Source of the DNA: Hyperoodon ampullatus
Taxonomy: Eukaryota; Chordata; Mammalia; Artiodactyla; Ziphiidae
Direction: 5' to 3'
Length of the DNA: 64,000 nt
NCBI GenBank assembly: GCA_949752795.1
Contig: OX457057.1
Coordinates: 163,099,980-163,163,979, forward strand
A program made the translations under genes and the position numbers. Under the pieces are notes generated by a model, which saw only the letters and a program-made list of their open reading frames with translations, searched no databases and had not been told where the DNA came from. Below, one piece after another: positions 1 through 11,478 of this stretch (positions within the stretch are counted from its first letter, which is position 1; each line of letters opens with the position of its first letter).

Positions 1-494
1 GTAAGAGGGAAGAACAAATCTGACTCCATATTGGATGTTTCTTTTACTTTAACCTTTGTATTCTATTGCTTGCTACATGTTAAGAACTGTTGCCTGTAGC
101 CTGAAATATACAGGATAGCCCATTCTCAAGGTTCTGACCTTTAAAGGTATAACACTTTCCAATTCATATAGGGAAAAAAAGTTGCAGAACAGAGAATAAC
201 ATTTGTCTTTTCAGAGGTTTACAGGGGCATCATGACCTGACCTACGTGGACAGCTGTAGGAACAAAGGATTCTGACACTAAGAAGTTTACAACAACCAAC
301 CTCACCCCCTCCCCTTTTGCTATAAAAGGAGCCTGAATTCTAACTTGGGGAAGATGGTTCTTTGGGAAACTAGCCCACCATCTTCTTGGTCTGCTGGCTT
401 TCCAAATGAAGTCACTATTCCTTGCCTCAATAGCTCGTCTCTTGATATATTGACTTGCCGTGCAGTGAGCAGTATGATCTTGGACTCGGTAACA
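1..494 (+). mobile_element. ERV LTR (class I-like), left edge at the window boundary
   Basis: The segment has the layout of a retroviral LTR. A U3-like region is followed by a TATA box (TATAAAAG, 321-328), then a degenerate polyadenylation signal (AATGAA, 405-410, where AATAAA is expected), then a U5-like end finishing in GGTAACA at 494. The first bases, GTAAGAGGG, would complete a TG...CA LTR if the base just outside the window is T. No primer-binding site or retroviral interior follows 494; the next sequence resembles a reversed L2. It is therefore a solo LTR, or the 3' LTR of a provirus lying to the left. The class I assignment is from general resemblance. Confidence 0.75.
321..328 (+). 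promoter_or_regulatory. TATA box of the ERV LTR
   Basis: TATAAAAG lies about 80 bases before the degraded AATAAA-like signal at 405-410, the usual spacing within an LTR. It marks the ancestral retroviral promoter. Present activity cannot be judged. Confidence 0.6.
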
Positions 495-499
495 AAGCC

Positions 500-690
500 A
501 ATAGGTGAGTGCTGAACTGAGTAAGCCAGGTGAAGGGGGAGAGGAGAACAAGGAGAGAAGAATGTGCCTGTCAGAAGGAGAGGACTCCAAAATATCCAAA
601 GCGGAGAGAATGTGGTGCTTTTGAGGAACAGAAAATTGTCCAAGATGGTGGCAGCAAGTACGGAGATGAAGTCCAAGAGTTAGGTCAGGC
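500..690 (-). mobile_element. L2 LINE fragment
   Basis: Purine-rich text (GGTGAGTGCTGAACTGAG, then GCCAGGTGAAGGGGGAGAGG) matches the antisense of the L2 coding 3' region. It is diverged and both ends are approximate. Confidence 0.5.
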
Positions 691-1639
691 CCCTCCTGGG
701 CTGGAACGTGACCACATGTGTCCCTGGCACAATGGCCAAAACAAATACAAACTAAAACAAACGTCCTCTCTTGTCTCCCAACGACAGGTGTGGAGAGGAG
801 GCTGCCACATTGCACAGTTTCACAGAGCTGGTGAAGACCCTGTGCATCTTGTCTAGGAGGGTCTCTGCCCAGCCCCCTGCCCCTGTCACCTCCCCTCTAC
901 CCTCACCAGCCTCTGGACTGAGGACTCATGTATGCCCTCCACCTCCAAACTCTGCTCCACGGGTCCCTGGGTTACTCCTGACTGTGAAGGAACTGCTGTG
1001 AGACTGAGTTCTCGAGTGCCTGGCACCCAGGCTGCTCAATGAGTGTGTGTTTCTGCTGTGCTGGGAGGGATGTCTGGTATTCAGTTTTTTTCTTCTGGCG
1101 GATTGAGCCCTGAACACCTGAGAAGGCTCCAGGCAGCAGTCTCTAAATACCACTGAGTTAGTTCATAATTGGGCTTCTGCCTCAGTTTCCCTGCTTAATA
1201 TTCCAGTTACCTGCTGAGGCTGGAGTTCTGCCCAGAAACTCCAGTACCCATTGTTGACTGAGTGCCTGAGACAGTGTCAGGGTGCTGAGGATGGTGTAAA
1301 AGATAAAAAATAAACACACCAGAAGAACTGGCCCGTGATCACATACATTTGAGTGTTTGTAGTCATTTAATGTGTTGAATTATCATTAGTATTTTGAAAA
1401 TGTGAAAATCGTCTTTTTCATTACTTCAAAGGAGAAGATGATGCTTATTATAAATATGACACTTAAGTAATTTCATGCTTTATTAAAAATTTTGATCTTG
1501 TAGGTGTCAACAATTGCTTCTTTCTTTTTCCAGTTGACAGATAGCAGTTTTAATATTCATTACATTTTTATGTTACAAAATCCACATGAGGTAAAAACTG
1601 GCACTGGTTCCAGAGATGGAACAGAGTCCAAAGTTCTTA
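691..1639. other. No recognised feature
   Basis: Moderately GC-rich unique-looking sequence. Open frames here are short, overlap in several frames and show no domain or splice-supported structure. Confidence 0.5.
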
Positions 1640-1935
1640 ATTTGATACTCAAAGCCTCTCACCCTCCAGCTGCAACCTCCTGCCACTGCTCCTTTCCACG
1701 TTCTCCACCCTTAGGCTTTCTCCTCTGTGTTTGTGCTCAAACCGCCCCCTTTGCTTGGAATGTCCTCCCCCTTCGTCTTTATAGGCCATCATCCTCTTCC
1801 ATGAAGACCTCTTCTCTTCTGTTTCCATGGCGTGCCCCTTTTCTCCTCTGGCTTTGAATTCTTCCTCTACCCCTGGCTCCTCATTTTCTATCTTCTTCTC
1901 TAGCATCTTTCACTTGGACCCCTGCTCAGACTCAT
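1640..1935 (+). mobile_element. L2 LINE 3' fragment
   Basis: Pyrimidine-rich sense L2 motifs occur in the expected order: CTGCCACTGCTCC, then TTTGCTTGGAATGTCCTCCC, then CATGAAGACCTC. This is the stretch that normally precedes the L2 3' tail, but the tail is not clear here. Confidence 0.65.
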
Positions 1936-2090
1936 GTTCTCATAAAACAGCTGTGTATAGCTAACCTTGATTTTTGAGGTCTTGCCTAGAAAATGAATGA
2001 AAAAATATCTTCCTGATTGTACAGTTAAAATAGTTTCTTTTTAAACTGGGGAAATATGGAAAGTATGAAGAGCACAAGGGTTTCCACCAG

Positions 2091-2212
2091 CCTTAGTATT
2101 CTCATCTGTGAAATGGAAGTGATAAACCCTGTCTCACTGGCTTACTGTGAGTATTGCATGACTGGTATGTGTAAAACGCTCAGGAGAGTTTCTGATGAGC
2201 AATAAACACTAC
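2091..2212 (+). mobile_element. MIR SINE, 3' part
   Basis: The MIR core motif CTCATCTGTGAAATGGAAGT is followed by a degraded CTCACTGGCTTACTGTGAG segment and an AATAAACA tail. The tRNA-like head is missing. Confidence 0.7.
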
Positions 2213-3314
2213 TCCTTACTTGGTAACTATTGTTATTATAACAACTATGGTAACATTTTCAAACTCTTATTTATACTGTTATTAAAAATACTTTGTAAAT
2301 TCCAACCAGCAATCTTTCAGGCAAAATTCAGATCCTTTTTGTTTTCAAGCTGTAGGCTGCTTCTTCTCCCAGGGTAGAGAAGTGACCTGCCTTCTATCCC
2401 AGAAGCATTCACAGGTGTCACCAGGAAGTGGAACAAACATACTTGACTCACTTGTCTATGCCTTCAGATCATGTGAAGCAACTGAACAGTCACTTGGATG
2501 TGAAACCAACAGAAGGTGCAGGTTCAGTCACTTGACTCAGTAACAGGTGCTGTTTACAGCACCCAAGTTCTTTCCTGGAATCTTTTCATGTTTGTGACAT
2601 GCACCATGTGTTAAGAGTGCACGCATGCCATGTTTAGTCACAATGCGACAACCAATGGCAGGCACGACCTCTCATTTAGACAACCAAGTGGAACCCTTTG
2701 GGTTGAGTGTGGGCTCCTCCTTAGCTCACCCAACCTTCCTCCCTGCACCACTAAGGCTGTCAGGATGACTGGCTCACATCCTGTTAGGAAGAATTACCAC
2801 GATCACTAATGGGTAGTTAGGGAGAGCATTCCAGTTTAAAGGCTTCCATGGGCCGTGAAAACTAGAGAGTAAATAATCGTTTATTAGCCAGTCACTTAGA
2901 GGATGCCACATGGAATGATGTTCCAGCACTTTGAAACGCACAGAAGCCATATATCATAATGGACCATAAAAGTTAAGTGCAAACAGGCTGTAAAACTGAA
3001 CAACTGTTTACCTCGGTGAAGGTTTTATTTACATGCCCTCTGGCAGACACTTAAATGTACTTCATATGGGGCTGCTGATCACAGCTTCAAGCAGAGCCTG
3101 CATTAAGTGGAGATGCGGTGGGTAGATACCAATTGCAATGTGATTTCAGGGGCCTGGGGACAGCCTCTCAGGCTCCCTCCAAAATGCATTTTGCCTGCTT
3201 GATGCTTAAAATTTCTTGAAATCAAAGCTTTATTTCTATAATTAAAGAAAATTCAATTTGACAAGTTCAACATTGGATTCAACATAAAATATCATGGAAT
3301 GCACAAATAGACAA
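2213..3314. other. No recognised feature
   Basis: About 1.1 kb of unique-looking sequence with no intact frame over 60 codons after 2377 and no repeat I can name. Confidence 0.45.
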
Positions 3315-3515
3315 CATTTATAGTGCTATGTTCTTTACCAAGCACTTCTACACGTGGAATCTTCTTTGTCCTCCAACACTCCAGTAAGATGAATCATTTC
3401 CATCAGTTAAAGTGAGGAAGGACCTATGACTTGGAGAAGTTCAGTGACTTGTCCAAGGGCACATGTGGGTCATGGCAGAGCCTGGACTGGCATCTGGTGC
3501 CTCTGAGGATGCCTC
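3315..3515 (-). mobile_element. MIR SINE
   Basis: Reversed MIR order is visible: CCAAGCACTTCTACACGTGG, then CATTTCCATCAGTTAAAG, then GTGACTTGTCCAAGGGCAC and GGCAGAGCCTGGACTGGC. Confidence 0.7.
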
Positions 3516-3945
3516 CTTAGTGCACTTTCAACAAGAGCAGGCTCTTTCATTAAACACCCTATAGAGGAAGTTCTTGACCTAAATTCATACCATCCTGAGA
3601 GCCAGTTTTGAAAGGTGGAGATGTGGATGAGAGAGTTGGGTCAGCAGTCTTCCTGGGCCCTGCTCAGCTGGGGTAGGCCCAGAGATCTCCTTCTCTGCAG
3701 TGGCCCCTGACTGCTCCAGGGATGTTCCTGCCCAAGCTGACTGGTGAGTGTGCACACACTTCCTTTAAGCTTTGCCGAGTTGATCCCATTCCACACTTGT
3801 GTTCCCTGCTGGGATTGGAGCCCTGTTCTGATCCCCAGTCTCCTTGGCTAAAGTTCTGGGAACTTGCTACTTCCTTGCTGGTTCTCTGTCCCAGGGGGCT
3901 ATTCTCTGTCCCTTTTGCTTCTACCCTCAGCTGGTTTCTTTTCCT

Positions 3946-4585
3946 TTTTTAAAAATTTTTATTGGAGTATAGTTGATTGATAATGTTGTGTTAGTTTCAG
4001 GTGTACAGCAAAGTGAATCAGTTATATATATACCCACACTTTTTAAGATTCTTTTCCCATATAGGTCATTACAGAGTATTGAGTAGAGTTCCCAATGCTA
4101 AATGGTAGGTCCTTATTAGTTATCTATGTTATATATAGTGGCTTGTATATGTCAACCCCAATCTCTCAATTTATCCCCCCTCTTTCCCCACTGGTAACCA
4201 TAAGTTTGTTTTCTACATCTGTGACTCTACTTCTGTTTTGTAAATAAGTTCATTTGTACCATTTTTTAGATTCTACCTTTAAGTGATATCATATGGTATT
4301 TGTCTTTCTCTGTCTGACTTACTTCACTCAGTATGACAATCTGTAGGTCCATCCACGTTGCTGCAAAAGGCATTATTTCATTCATTTTATGGCTGAGTAA
4401 TATTCCACTGTATATATATGTACCACATCTTCTTTATTCATTCCTTCGTTAATGGACATTTAGGTTGCTTCCATGTCCTGGCTATTGTAAATAGTGCTGC
4501 AGTGAACACTGGGGTGCATGTATCTTTTTGATTTACGGTTTTCTCCGGACATATACCCAGGAGTGGGATTGCTGGATCATATGGT
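3946..4585 (-). mobile_element. L1, 5'-truncated
   Basis: A T-rich start (the reversed poly-A tail) leads into the L1 3' UTR (ATTGGAGTATAGTTGATTGA) and then the reversed C-terminal end of ORF2 (ATGGCTGAGTAATATTCCAC; GGGATTGCTGGATCATATGG). About 640 bp remain of a ~6 kb element. TCAGCTGG occurs just outside both ends (3927-3934 and 4586-4593), followed by T-rich text in each case, which suggests a slightly decayed target-site duplication. Confidence 0.9.
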
Positions 4586-4679
4586 TCAGCTGGGGTTTTA
4601 TTCCTCTGCACAGGCCTGCCAGAATTGGATGCTGATTGTTGGGGTTTTTTCTCTATTGCAGGAACTGCCAGCTGTTCAT

Positions 4680-4775
4680 TATTCCTTCATTCATTGAAGA
4701 CATTTTAATAGAGCACCTACAACAGACAGGAAGACACAGTCCAGAGTCAATTCCCCTCGGCTCTCAAGGTAACCC
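4680..4775 (-). mobile_element. L2 3' tail fragment
   Basis: CCTTCATTCATTGAAGACAT followed by GAGCACCTACAACAGACAGG is the reversed L2 tail. Confidence 0.55.
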
Positions 4776-6839
4776 TAATGAAATGTGAGTTTGACGTGTA
4801 CCTTTAGAGACTATGTAAGTGCTACTGTTGACTAGCTCACCAGATGCCTTAAAGCTGGGTCTTTTTTTTCTAAATCTCTGAGCATCCACTGTCAACCACA
4901 AGAACTGATGGCTTAATATGGGCACTAAGGAGGCTGGAGGTGAGGCTGGGTCATAGTTGGGGTCAGAACATGTGAAATGGGTTCTAGGAGAGCTTTAAGA
5001 CAGCATGGGAATTTCTTAATATCAATAAGGCCTGGCTGGCCCTGGCTCCAGGTGAGTCTGGGAGCCAGAGGCTCTGCTGAGTGACAGCCAATGAGCCACA
5101 CTGGGGTAATTTATAGAAAAGGGTGACAAGGAATGACCTTCAGCATCTTTGTTTAATAACATTACCTTCACAAGCTGCAATCCTTTAGTTTCACAGATAC
5201 CAGTGGCAAGACTTGAATGAATTTTACCTGAATTTCTGCTTTATTTATTTCCCTGCTAACTTCATTTCTAAAATCACCTTTGCTGAATGACAACTCAATC
5301 AATTCAATAACACGCAATTTTACACAGTAGGAACCTATTCCCAGATCCCCCTCCATACTGGTAATTGTCGGCTACTTCCCTGAATAGGCTGCGTGTTTCA
5401 AAGCCAAGTTATTTTCATCTCCAGACCCCCGAGGTGGAATGACGCTGTGAGATGGACACAGTCCTGACTCGAGGCTGAAGATGCTCTCCTCTTCCCATTC
5501 TTCATTCACATGCATCTCTCGTTCATCACAGCCTGAGCTGCCAGCTCATGTTCAATTTCCCATCAGTTCAGTTGTGTTAAGGAATCATCGGCTTGATCGG
5601 CTTCATTTTAGAAGCTTTCTGAGATGCTGGGATTTTTTACTTTGTTTCACATGCTTTTGGAATCTTGCCAAAGTAAATGAAGGTAAAATGAACATGTATA
5701 TTTTGGCTTTATTTTCCAGGACCGGGTAAAGTGATGGACAGGATTTTGTTACTAGAGGAATTAAGGAGGAGGTGGGCTGCACACATATTCTGTTGATCCA
5801 CAGAATCTGTGGGTAATGAACTGGGAAAAAAATCTGCTGATTGAAAATTTGAATCATTAAAAGCTTTGAAATCTACAGCTTCTTTTAGATTTCAGTCTTC
5901 TGTGATTTGCTTAGAGTCTGTGCTGCAGTGGTCTGAGCCCCAGGTCAAATTGTCAGTCACAATGAGCAGGGTTTGCTCATGGCCTCTGTTGTTTCAGAGA
6001 TTATATTAAATGCTTAAAAAAGCTGCAGTAACTCTTCCAGGGCTCTGGAATAGTCATCATGGTATAGTACTCCCTGGACTTTCATTGATTTAGAATTTGC
6101 ATTTTCCATTATTTGCAAATGACCCTCCAGGTTCTAAATATATTATAATTTGTATTCTTATTGAAACATGAATTAGAATTGCACTAGCTGGCTGGGATGC
6201 TGGGGCACAGCCGTGGATTACATTGCTGGTCTAACACTCTGCCCTCCGCTACTCAAAGAAAAAATGTTTTTCACTCATTGTATATACATATTATGAGGAA
6301 AATGATGTGATATAGTGGTTCTTTGTGAAGTGGGGGGATTCATAAAGATATTGTAAAGAATTACTCATGAGTGTCAGGCTGTACTGTCGGTATATCTTAT
6401 TGTCTTATTGTAATGAAACCGAGTATGGCAATGCTTTTCTCATCTGTGGATGACTTATCTGGACATTAAGAAATAATTTATTTTGTAATCAATAAGTAAA
6501 GAAAAAGGGCTGCTGAGAAGACAATATAGATGTTCCCACATCTATCCACACTAAAATTCATACTCTTAGCTCAAAGGTGATCTCCTCAAGCCCTCATCCA
6601 GAACTACCCTCTGCCCTTTTTGATTTAGATTCGACCTCAGGTGCAAAGAGTTGAAGTCATCATCCTAAGATGCTCATGGCATCTACCTGTTCATTGTGGC
6701 TCACATTAAGTTTATTTTAGTATTTTCTGCCTTCATGCCCATCTCTATGGCTGTTATCTCCTTCATATCTAGTAAACATGCAACATGCGTACTCATGTAT
6801 TTAGGATATGTTACTGAAATGTATGACATTTAAATTTAT
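4776..6839. other. No recognised feature
   Basis: About 2 kb of unique-looking, AT-leaning sequence. Open frames near 5168-5356 and 5481-5857 overlap on opposite strands and resemble nothing I know. Confidence 0.45.
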
Positions 6840-7470
6840 ATAATGGTATTTCGGTATACATCTTTTTTTTTTCTTTTTTACCGTTTCCACCCAGCATAAT
6901 TTTTCAGGAGTTATCCATGTTGGTGAATGTGCATGTGGTTAATTCTTCCACTGCATTACCTTCCAGAGTGTATGTCCACCATGGTTTGCTTACAGTCCCA
7001 GTTACAGATGCCACTGTTGGCTCAATGCTTTGCTGCCACATACAATGCTATAAAGACCATCTTTTTCTGTGCCCCTGTATGGTCCTGGGTGAGTGTTCCT
7101 GGGATGATAGCCCTAGAGTCAGATTATAGGTTATAGGGTAATTGTATATTTCATCTCACATATTACTGCCAACTTACTCTCCAGATGACTGTTCCATTTT
7201 CCTTTTCTGTAGGAGTGAACTAGACTTCCTATATCCCCACATTCTCATCCATGTAAATTAGCCTATTTCTGGGTATTAATGGTGTAGAACATCTCTTCAT
7301 ATATTTATTAGTCATGTGGATTTCCCCTTCTGGGAATTGTCTAGTCATGCCCTTGTCCATTTTACTATTGGGTTTCTTGTCTTTCTCATTAATTTGTTGG
7401 AATTCCATGTATATTTTAGACATTAATTTTTGTCAGTTTTAGTTGATGCAATTTTCTTCTGATACCTTTT
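6840..7470 (-). mobile_element. Old L1 (L1M), ORF2 3' region, first segment
   Basis: Diverged reversed L1 landmarks are present: GTTATCCATGTTGGTGAATG, then GGGAATTGTCTAGTCATG, then CATGTATATTTTAGACATTA. The element resumes at 8181, 9077 and 9947 after interruptions. Confidence 0.75.
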
Positions 7471-7474
7471 GTTG

Positions 7475-8180
7475 AAGAGAAATTATTTTTTATATGACAA
7501 ATATTTTATTTTGGAAGAATTTGAGATTACAGAAAAGTTGTTAAGATACTACAGACTGTTCCCATATCACCTTCTCCCCAATGTTAACATCTTACATAAT
7601 TTGGCACATTTGTCAAAACCGAAAAAATTAACATTGGCTTAATATTAACTAAATCACAGGTTTATTCAGATTTCACCATTTTTTCCCACTGATGTCCTTT
7701 TACTGTTCCAAGATCCTGCATTGCATTTAGTTGCCATGTCCTTAGTCTCTTTTGATCCGTGCTAGTTTCTTAGTCTTGTTTTTCATGACCTTCTCAGTAT
7801 TGAAGAGTACTGGTCAAGTATTTTGTAGAATGTCTCTCAATTTGGGTTTGACTGCTGTTTTCTTACGATTAGACTGCACTTTATACATTTTTTGTAAGAA
7901 GACCACAGAGGTAAAATATGTTTCCTATCATATCAAATCAAGGGATACATAATATCAACATGACTTATCACTGGTGATGTTAATTTAATCTTGAATACTT
8001 GGTTAAGGTGATATCAGTCACTTTTCTCCACTGTCAAGTTAAATTATTTTCCTCTCCATACTCTATTCTTGGAAATGAGCCACTAGGTTCAGCCCACAAG
8101 GGAGAAGAATCAAACTTCACCTTCTGGACAAGGGAGTATCTACATATACTATTTAGAATTCTATAAGGAAGAATAAATCC
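7475..8180 (-). mobile_element. Old L1 3'-UTR-like insertion
   Basis: The text from ACAGAAAAGTTGTTAAGATA through CCCCAATGTTAACATCTTAC matches an ancient L1 3'-UTR type. It separates two pieces of the same older L1 ORF2, so it is either a nested insertion or a rearranged piece. Confidence 0.5.
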
Positions 8181-8616
8181 TTAATTTTAATGTGATCAAA
8201 ATTGCCAGATTTTCACCATATGGCTTGTGCTTTTGAGGTCTTGTCTCCTATCCCAAAGGCCACAAAGATATTCTTTTATACTTTCTTCACACATACACAA
8301 ACACATACACACATATACCAATATAATATTCATCTTTAATCTTTAGGTTTTTAATCCATCCAGATTTTACCTTTATATAAGGTGTGACGTAGGGTCTAAA
8401 TTAAAATCTTCTCCTTATTTTTTTTTAAACTCTCTTTCTTGAACTGATCCTTCCCCCACTGATTTATTATGTCAGCTGGCCATATATCCAATTTCCAACT
8501 GGGAACTCTTTCTGGGCTCTATTTTGTTCCATTGGTCTATTAGTCTGTTATTGTGCCAATACATAATAGAGTTATACTATGGCATTATAGTATGCATTCA
8601 TATCTGGTAGGGTAAG
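8181..8616 (-). mobile_element. Old L1 (L1M), second segment
   Basis: Continues the ORF2 landmarks from 6840-7470: TTTAATCCATCCAGATTTTA, then GTTCCATTGGTCTATTAGTC, ending in ATCTGGTAGGGTAAG at the LTR junction. Confidence 0.75.
8292..8330 (+). repeat. AC-rich simple repeat
   Basis: A degenerate run of CACATACACA units within the old L1. Confidence 0.6.
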
Positions 8617-9076
8617 TGTTGTGGGTTGAATGGTGGCCTCCACAAAGATTTGTCCACATCCAAATCCCTAGAACCTGTGAATGTCACTTTATTTGGGAAA
8701 AAAGTCATTACATAGGTCATTAAATTAAGGTATTTGAAATGAAATTAGCCTGATTACCTGGCTAGGTCCTAAATCTAATGGCAAGAGACAGAAGAAGGAA
8801 AGACACAGACATACAGAAAAGAAGGTTGATGTAAAGGCAAAGACAGATTGCACTGATACAGCTATAGGTCAAGAAAGCCAAGGACTGCCAGAAACCAACA
8901 GAAGCTAGAAGAGGCAAGGAACATATTCTACCTTAGAGTTCCCAGAGAGAATGTGGCTCTGACAACACATTGATTTTGGATTTCCAGCTTACAAAACGGA
9001 GAGAGAATATATTTCTGTTGTTTTAAGCCATCCAGTTTGTGCTATTTTGTTGCTGCAGTCCTAGGAAACTAATGCA
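8617..9076 (+). mobile_element. MLT1-type ERVL-MaLR solo LTR
   Basis: Starts TGTTGTGGGTTGAATGGTGG and ends GAAACTAATGCA. The expected internal order is present: ATGTCACTTTATTTGGGAAA, CTAGAAGAGGCAAGGAACAT, then GTTGTTTTAAGCCATCCAGT. The 5-bp flanks GTAAG (8612-8616) and GTAAC (9077-9081) fit a decayed target-site duplication. It splits the old minus-strand L1, which continues at 9077. Confidence 0.85.
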
Positions 9077-9495
9077 GTAACTGCTTCTGTTCCTTATTTT
9101 TTTAAATTGTCTTTTATTCATGGACATTTATTCTTCCATCCTCATTTTAGAAAGTATGATGAGATGTTAAAAAATCCTACTGAAATTTTTTTTGGTAATA
9201 TCATTAAATTTATAAATTAATTTGGGGGGAGAATTACATCTTTACAGTGTTAATTAATCTCATCCATGAGCATTGGGTTTTTCTCCATTAATCAGAACTT
9301 ATATGATTTAGTGGGCTTTAAGATTTTCTCTGTAAAATTCTTGTGTATTCTTTGTTATTTTCAAACCATCACAGTTTTGCTCTTCCCTTGCAATCTTCAT
9401 GTCTTATTGCATTGGCCAAGACGTTGAGGGCTATATAAAGCAGTTGCAGTAATAGTGAGCATCTTTGTCTTATTCTGGTGTAAAAGGGGATGCAT

Positions 9496-9526
<31 letters not shown>

Positions 9527-9590
9527 GCACAAAAGGGGATGCATTTAAAATGCACTGACTACATGTGAGGTTTCCTGGGGGGGGGTCTTT
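9077..9590 (-). mobile_element. Old L1 (L1M), third segment
   Basis: Continues the ORF2 text after the LTR: CATCACAGTTTTGCTCTTCC, then GAGCATCTTTGTCTTATTC. It contains the 9499-9530 insertion. Confidence 0.65.
9499..9530 (-). repeat. (TTTA)n tract flanked by 17-bp direct repeats
   Basis: A (TTTA)n run ending in GCAC lies between two identical copies of AAAAGGGGATGCATTTA (9482-9498 and 9531-9547). This looks like a retrotransposed tail with almost no body, reversed, between its target-site duplications. Confidence 0.6.
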
Positions 9591-9946
9591 TATTTATTTA
9601 ATTTATTTATTTACTTTTGGCTGTGTTGGGTCTTTGTTACTGCGTGCGTGCTTTCTCTAGTTGCAGTGAGTGGAGGTTACTCTTCGTTGTGGTACGCGGG
9701 CGTCTCATTGCGGTGGCTTCTCTTGTTGCAGAGCATGGGCTCTAGGCCTGCGGGCTTGGGCTTCAGTAGTTGTGATGTGTGGGCTCAGTAGTTGTGGCTC
9801 ACAGGCTCTAGAGTGCAGGCTCAGTAGGTGTGGCGCCTGGGCTTAACTGCTCCGAGGCATGTGGGGTCTTCCTGGACCAGGGCTCGAACCCATGTCCCCT
9901 GCATTGGCAGACGGACTCCCAACCACTGCACCACCAGGGAAGTCCC
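9591..9946 (-). mobile_element. CHR SINE (long form)
   Basis: An AT-rich tail (TTTATTTATTTA) at the left leads into the body (GGCTGTGTTGGGTCTTTG). The tRNA-related head lies at the right: reversed B box GGGCTCGAACC and end CCACCAGGGAAGTCCC. Flanks resemble CCTG...GGGTCTTTTA on both sides, suggesting an imperfect target-site duplication. CHR SINEs are transcribed from an internal Pol III promoter and mobilised by LINE proteins. Confidence 0.9.
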
Positions 9947-10015
9947 TCCTGTGGGTCTTTTAGTAGATCTTTTTCCTCCTTTATCAACTTAAGAAATTTC
10001 TTTTTCTATTTCTGA
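9947..10015 (-). mobile_element. Old L1 (L1M), last segment
   Basis: CTTTTAGTAGATCTTTTTCC and the AAGAAATTTCTTTTTCTATT that follows continue the old L1 after the SINE. Confidence 0.5.
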
Positions 10016-10170
10016 TTCAAGGGGATGGGAAAATAGACCGCACATCTTGATAGGAGTAGAGGCAAAGTTACATTGCAAAGGTCATGGACATAGTGATGAG
10101 TGGAAAATTGTCACCAGTATTGTCCAGTGTGACTATTGTGACGATCTATCCACTACACTTCCACTGGATA
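10016..10170 (-). mobile_element. MLT1-like LTR fragment
   Basis: GGGGATGGGAAAATAGACCG, then AGTTACATTGCAAAGGTCAT, resembles the reversed 5' part of an MLT1 LTR. The same motif set appears at 58400-58710. Confidence 0.5.
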
Positions 10171-10414
10171 AGTTATAAGCTGTATTTAGCATAGTAAATT
10201 TCTGGTTGGAAGACAGGTGGGGAGTCAGGGACTACTTAGTCATGAGAAAAATATCCATGACTTAGAGATGGGTGTGGTGAAATGAAACTTTTAATTTTTT
10301 TAAATTGCAGCAGGGACAACATGGGGCAGACTACTGAAAAATACAGTAATGCTTCGTGAAGATTTTTTTCAAAGAGTAAGTTCCCAATAGGTACAACCAT
10401 CAACATGAGCACCA

Positions 10415-10570
10415 ATTCATCAGCAAATATTTACTAAGTCATTACCATAGGCCAAGCACTGTCTTAGTGGCTGGAGGAGTACAAAGAATAAGACAGTTTG
10501 CCCTCAAAACACTTTCAGTTTATTAGGAAGATATAGCAGTCCCCCAAAGAGGGCCAAAAATACGAGGTAA
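10415..10570 (-). mobile_element. L2 3' fragment
   Basis: CAGCAAATATTTACTAAGTC, GCCAAGCACTGTCTTAGTGG and CAGTTTATTAGGAAGATA follow the reversed L2 tail. Confidence 0.65.
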
Positions 10571-11204
10571 AATGTAAGAGACACCAAAAGAGAGGTCCAA
10601 AGAGATGGCAATAAAGCATTCAGCTCTTTAAAGAGATTTTTTAAAAAGGAATATATTTTCAATAATATAATAAAAACCAGTGGAGAGGGAGATTCACTTT
10701 TCATAACTAGGCCACCAGAGTATTTAAATTCCAAAAGCAAGGGATGTTTATATTAAGATTTCTTCACAAATGACACCCTACTACGTGAATTTTCTAAAGG
10801 TTTGAAAGAATTATTGTGACTTTGAAAATAGCTTCCCACAATCTGACTCTGAATTAAATGGAAGAGACGTGAACAGGTTTCCACGTCTGTATTGGAGTCT
10901 CTCCACTTACAAGTCACTAATAACAAAACTAGCTCAAAGCATGTGTTGACATGACAATTAGCTAGTAGAAACCATTGCAAAGCACTGTGGAAATCTTAAG
11001 TGCAGTGGAACTAGGTCAATATGGATGTTGGCTTGCCTCCAGTTGCTCCTGAAAGAGAGAAGGAGTTCGATGACAGTTGAGTGACCATTTAACCAGCTAT
11101 TCAGGTGACTGGCGGGATGCCTGGTGACACACGGAAGAAGAAAATTTACAGAAGACAAAAGTAGGAGCAGCAAAAGAAATCAGGGACCATGCTTCTCATC
11201 TGGG
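10571..11204. other. No recognised feature
   Basis: Unique-looking sequence; the three open frames here are short and on the same strand, with no recognisable product. Confidence 0.4.
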
Positions 11205-11290
11205 GCACTGCAGGCATTTTGAACAGGACAAGTCTTTGTTGTACAGGACTTCTGGTGTGTTGAGGATATTTGGCATCTCCTCTGGTTGAA
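11205..11290. mobile_element. Possible MER-type hAT fragment
   Basis: TCTTTGTTGTACAGGACTTC followed by GAGGATATTTGGCATCTCC resembles a common nonautonomous DNA-transposon fossil. The family is uncertain. Confidence 0.4.
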
Positions 11291-11478
11291 CATCACAGAG
11301 ACAGAGAGCTAGGAACCCTTAGGAAATGATATTGCCAGGGGATTTAGAGGGAGCAGAGTTTGAAGATGGAATTAATGAAGAAATGGAAAGATTTAATAAG
11401 AATGGTAGCAATATTTTAGTATTTGAGTGGATTTCAGTCAAGTTAATCAATTTTGCACAGGGCTTCCAGACTATTCTT

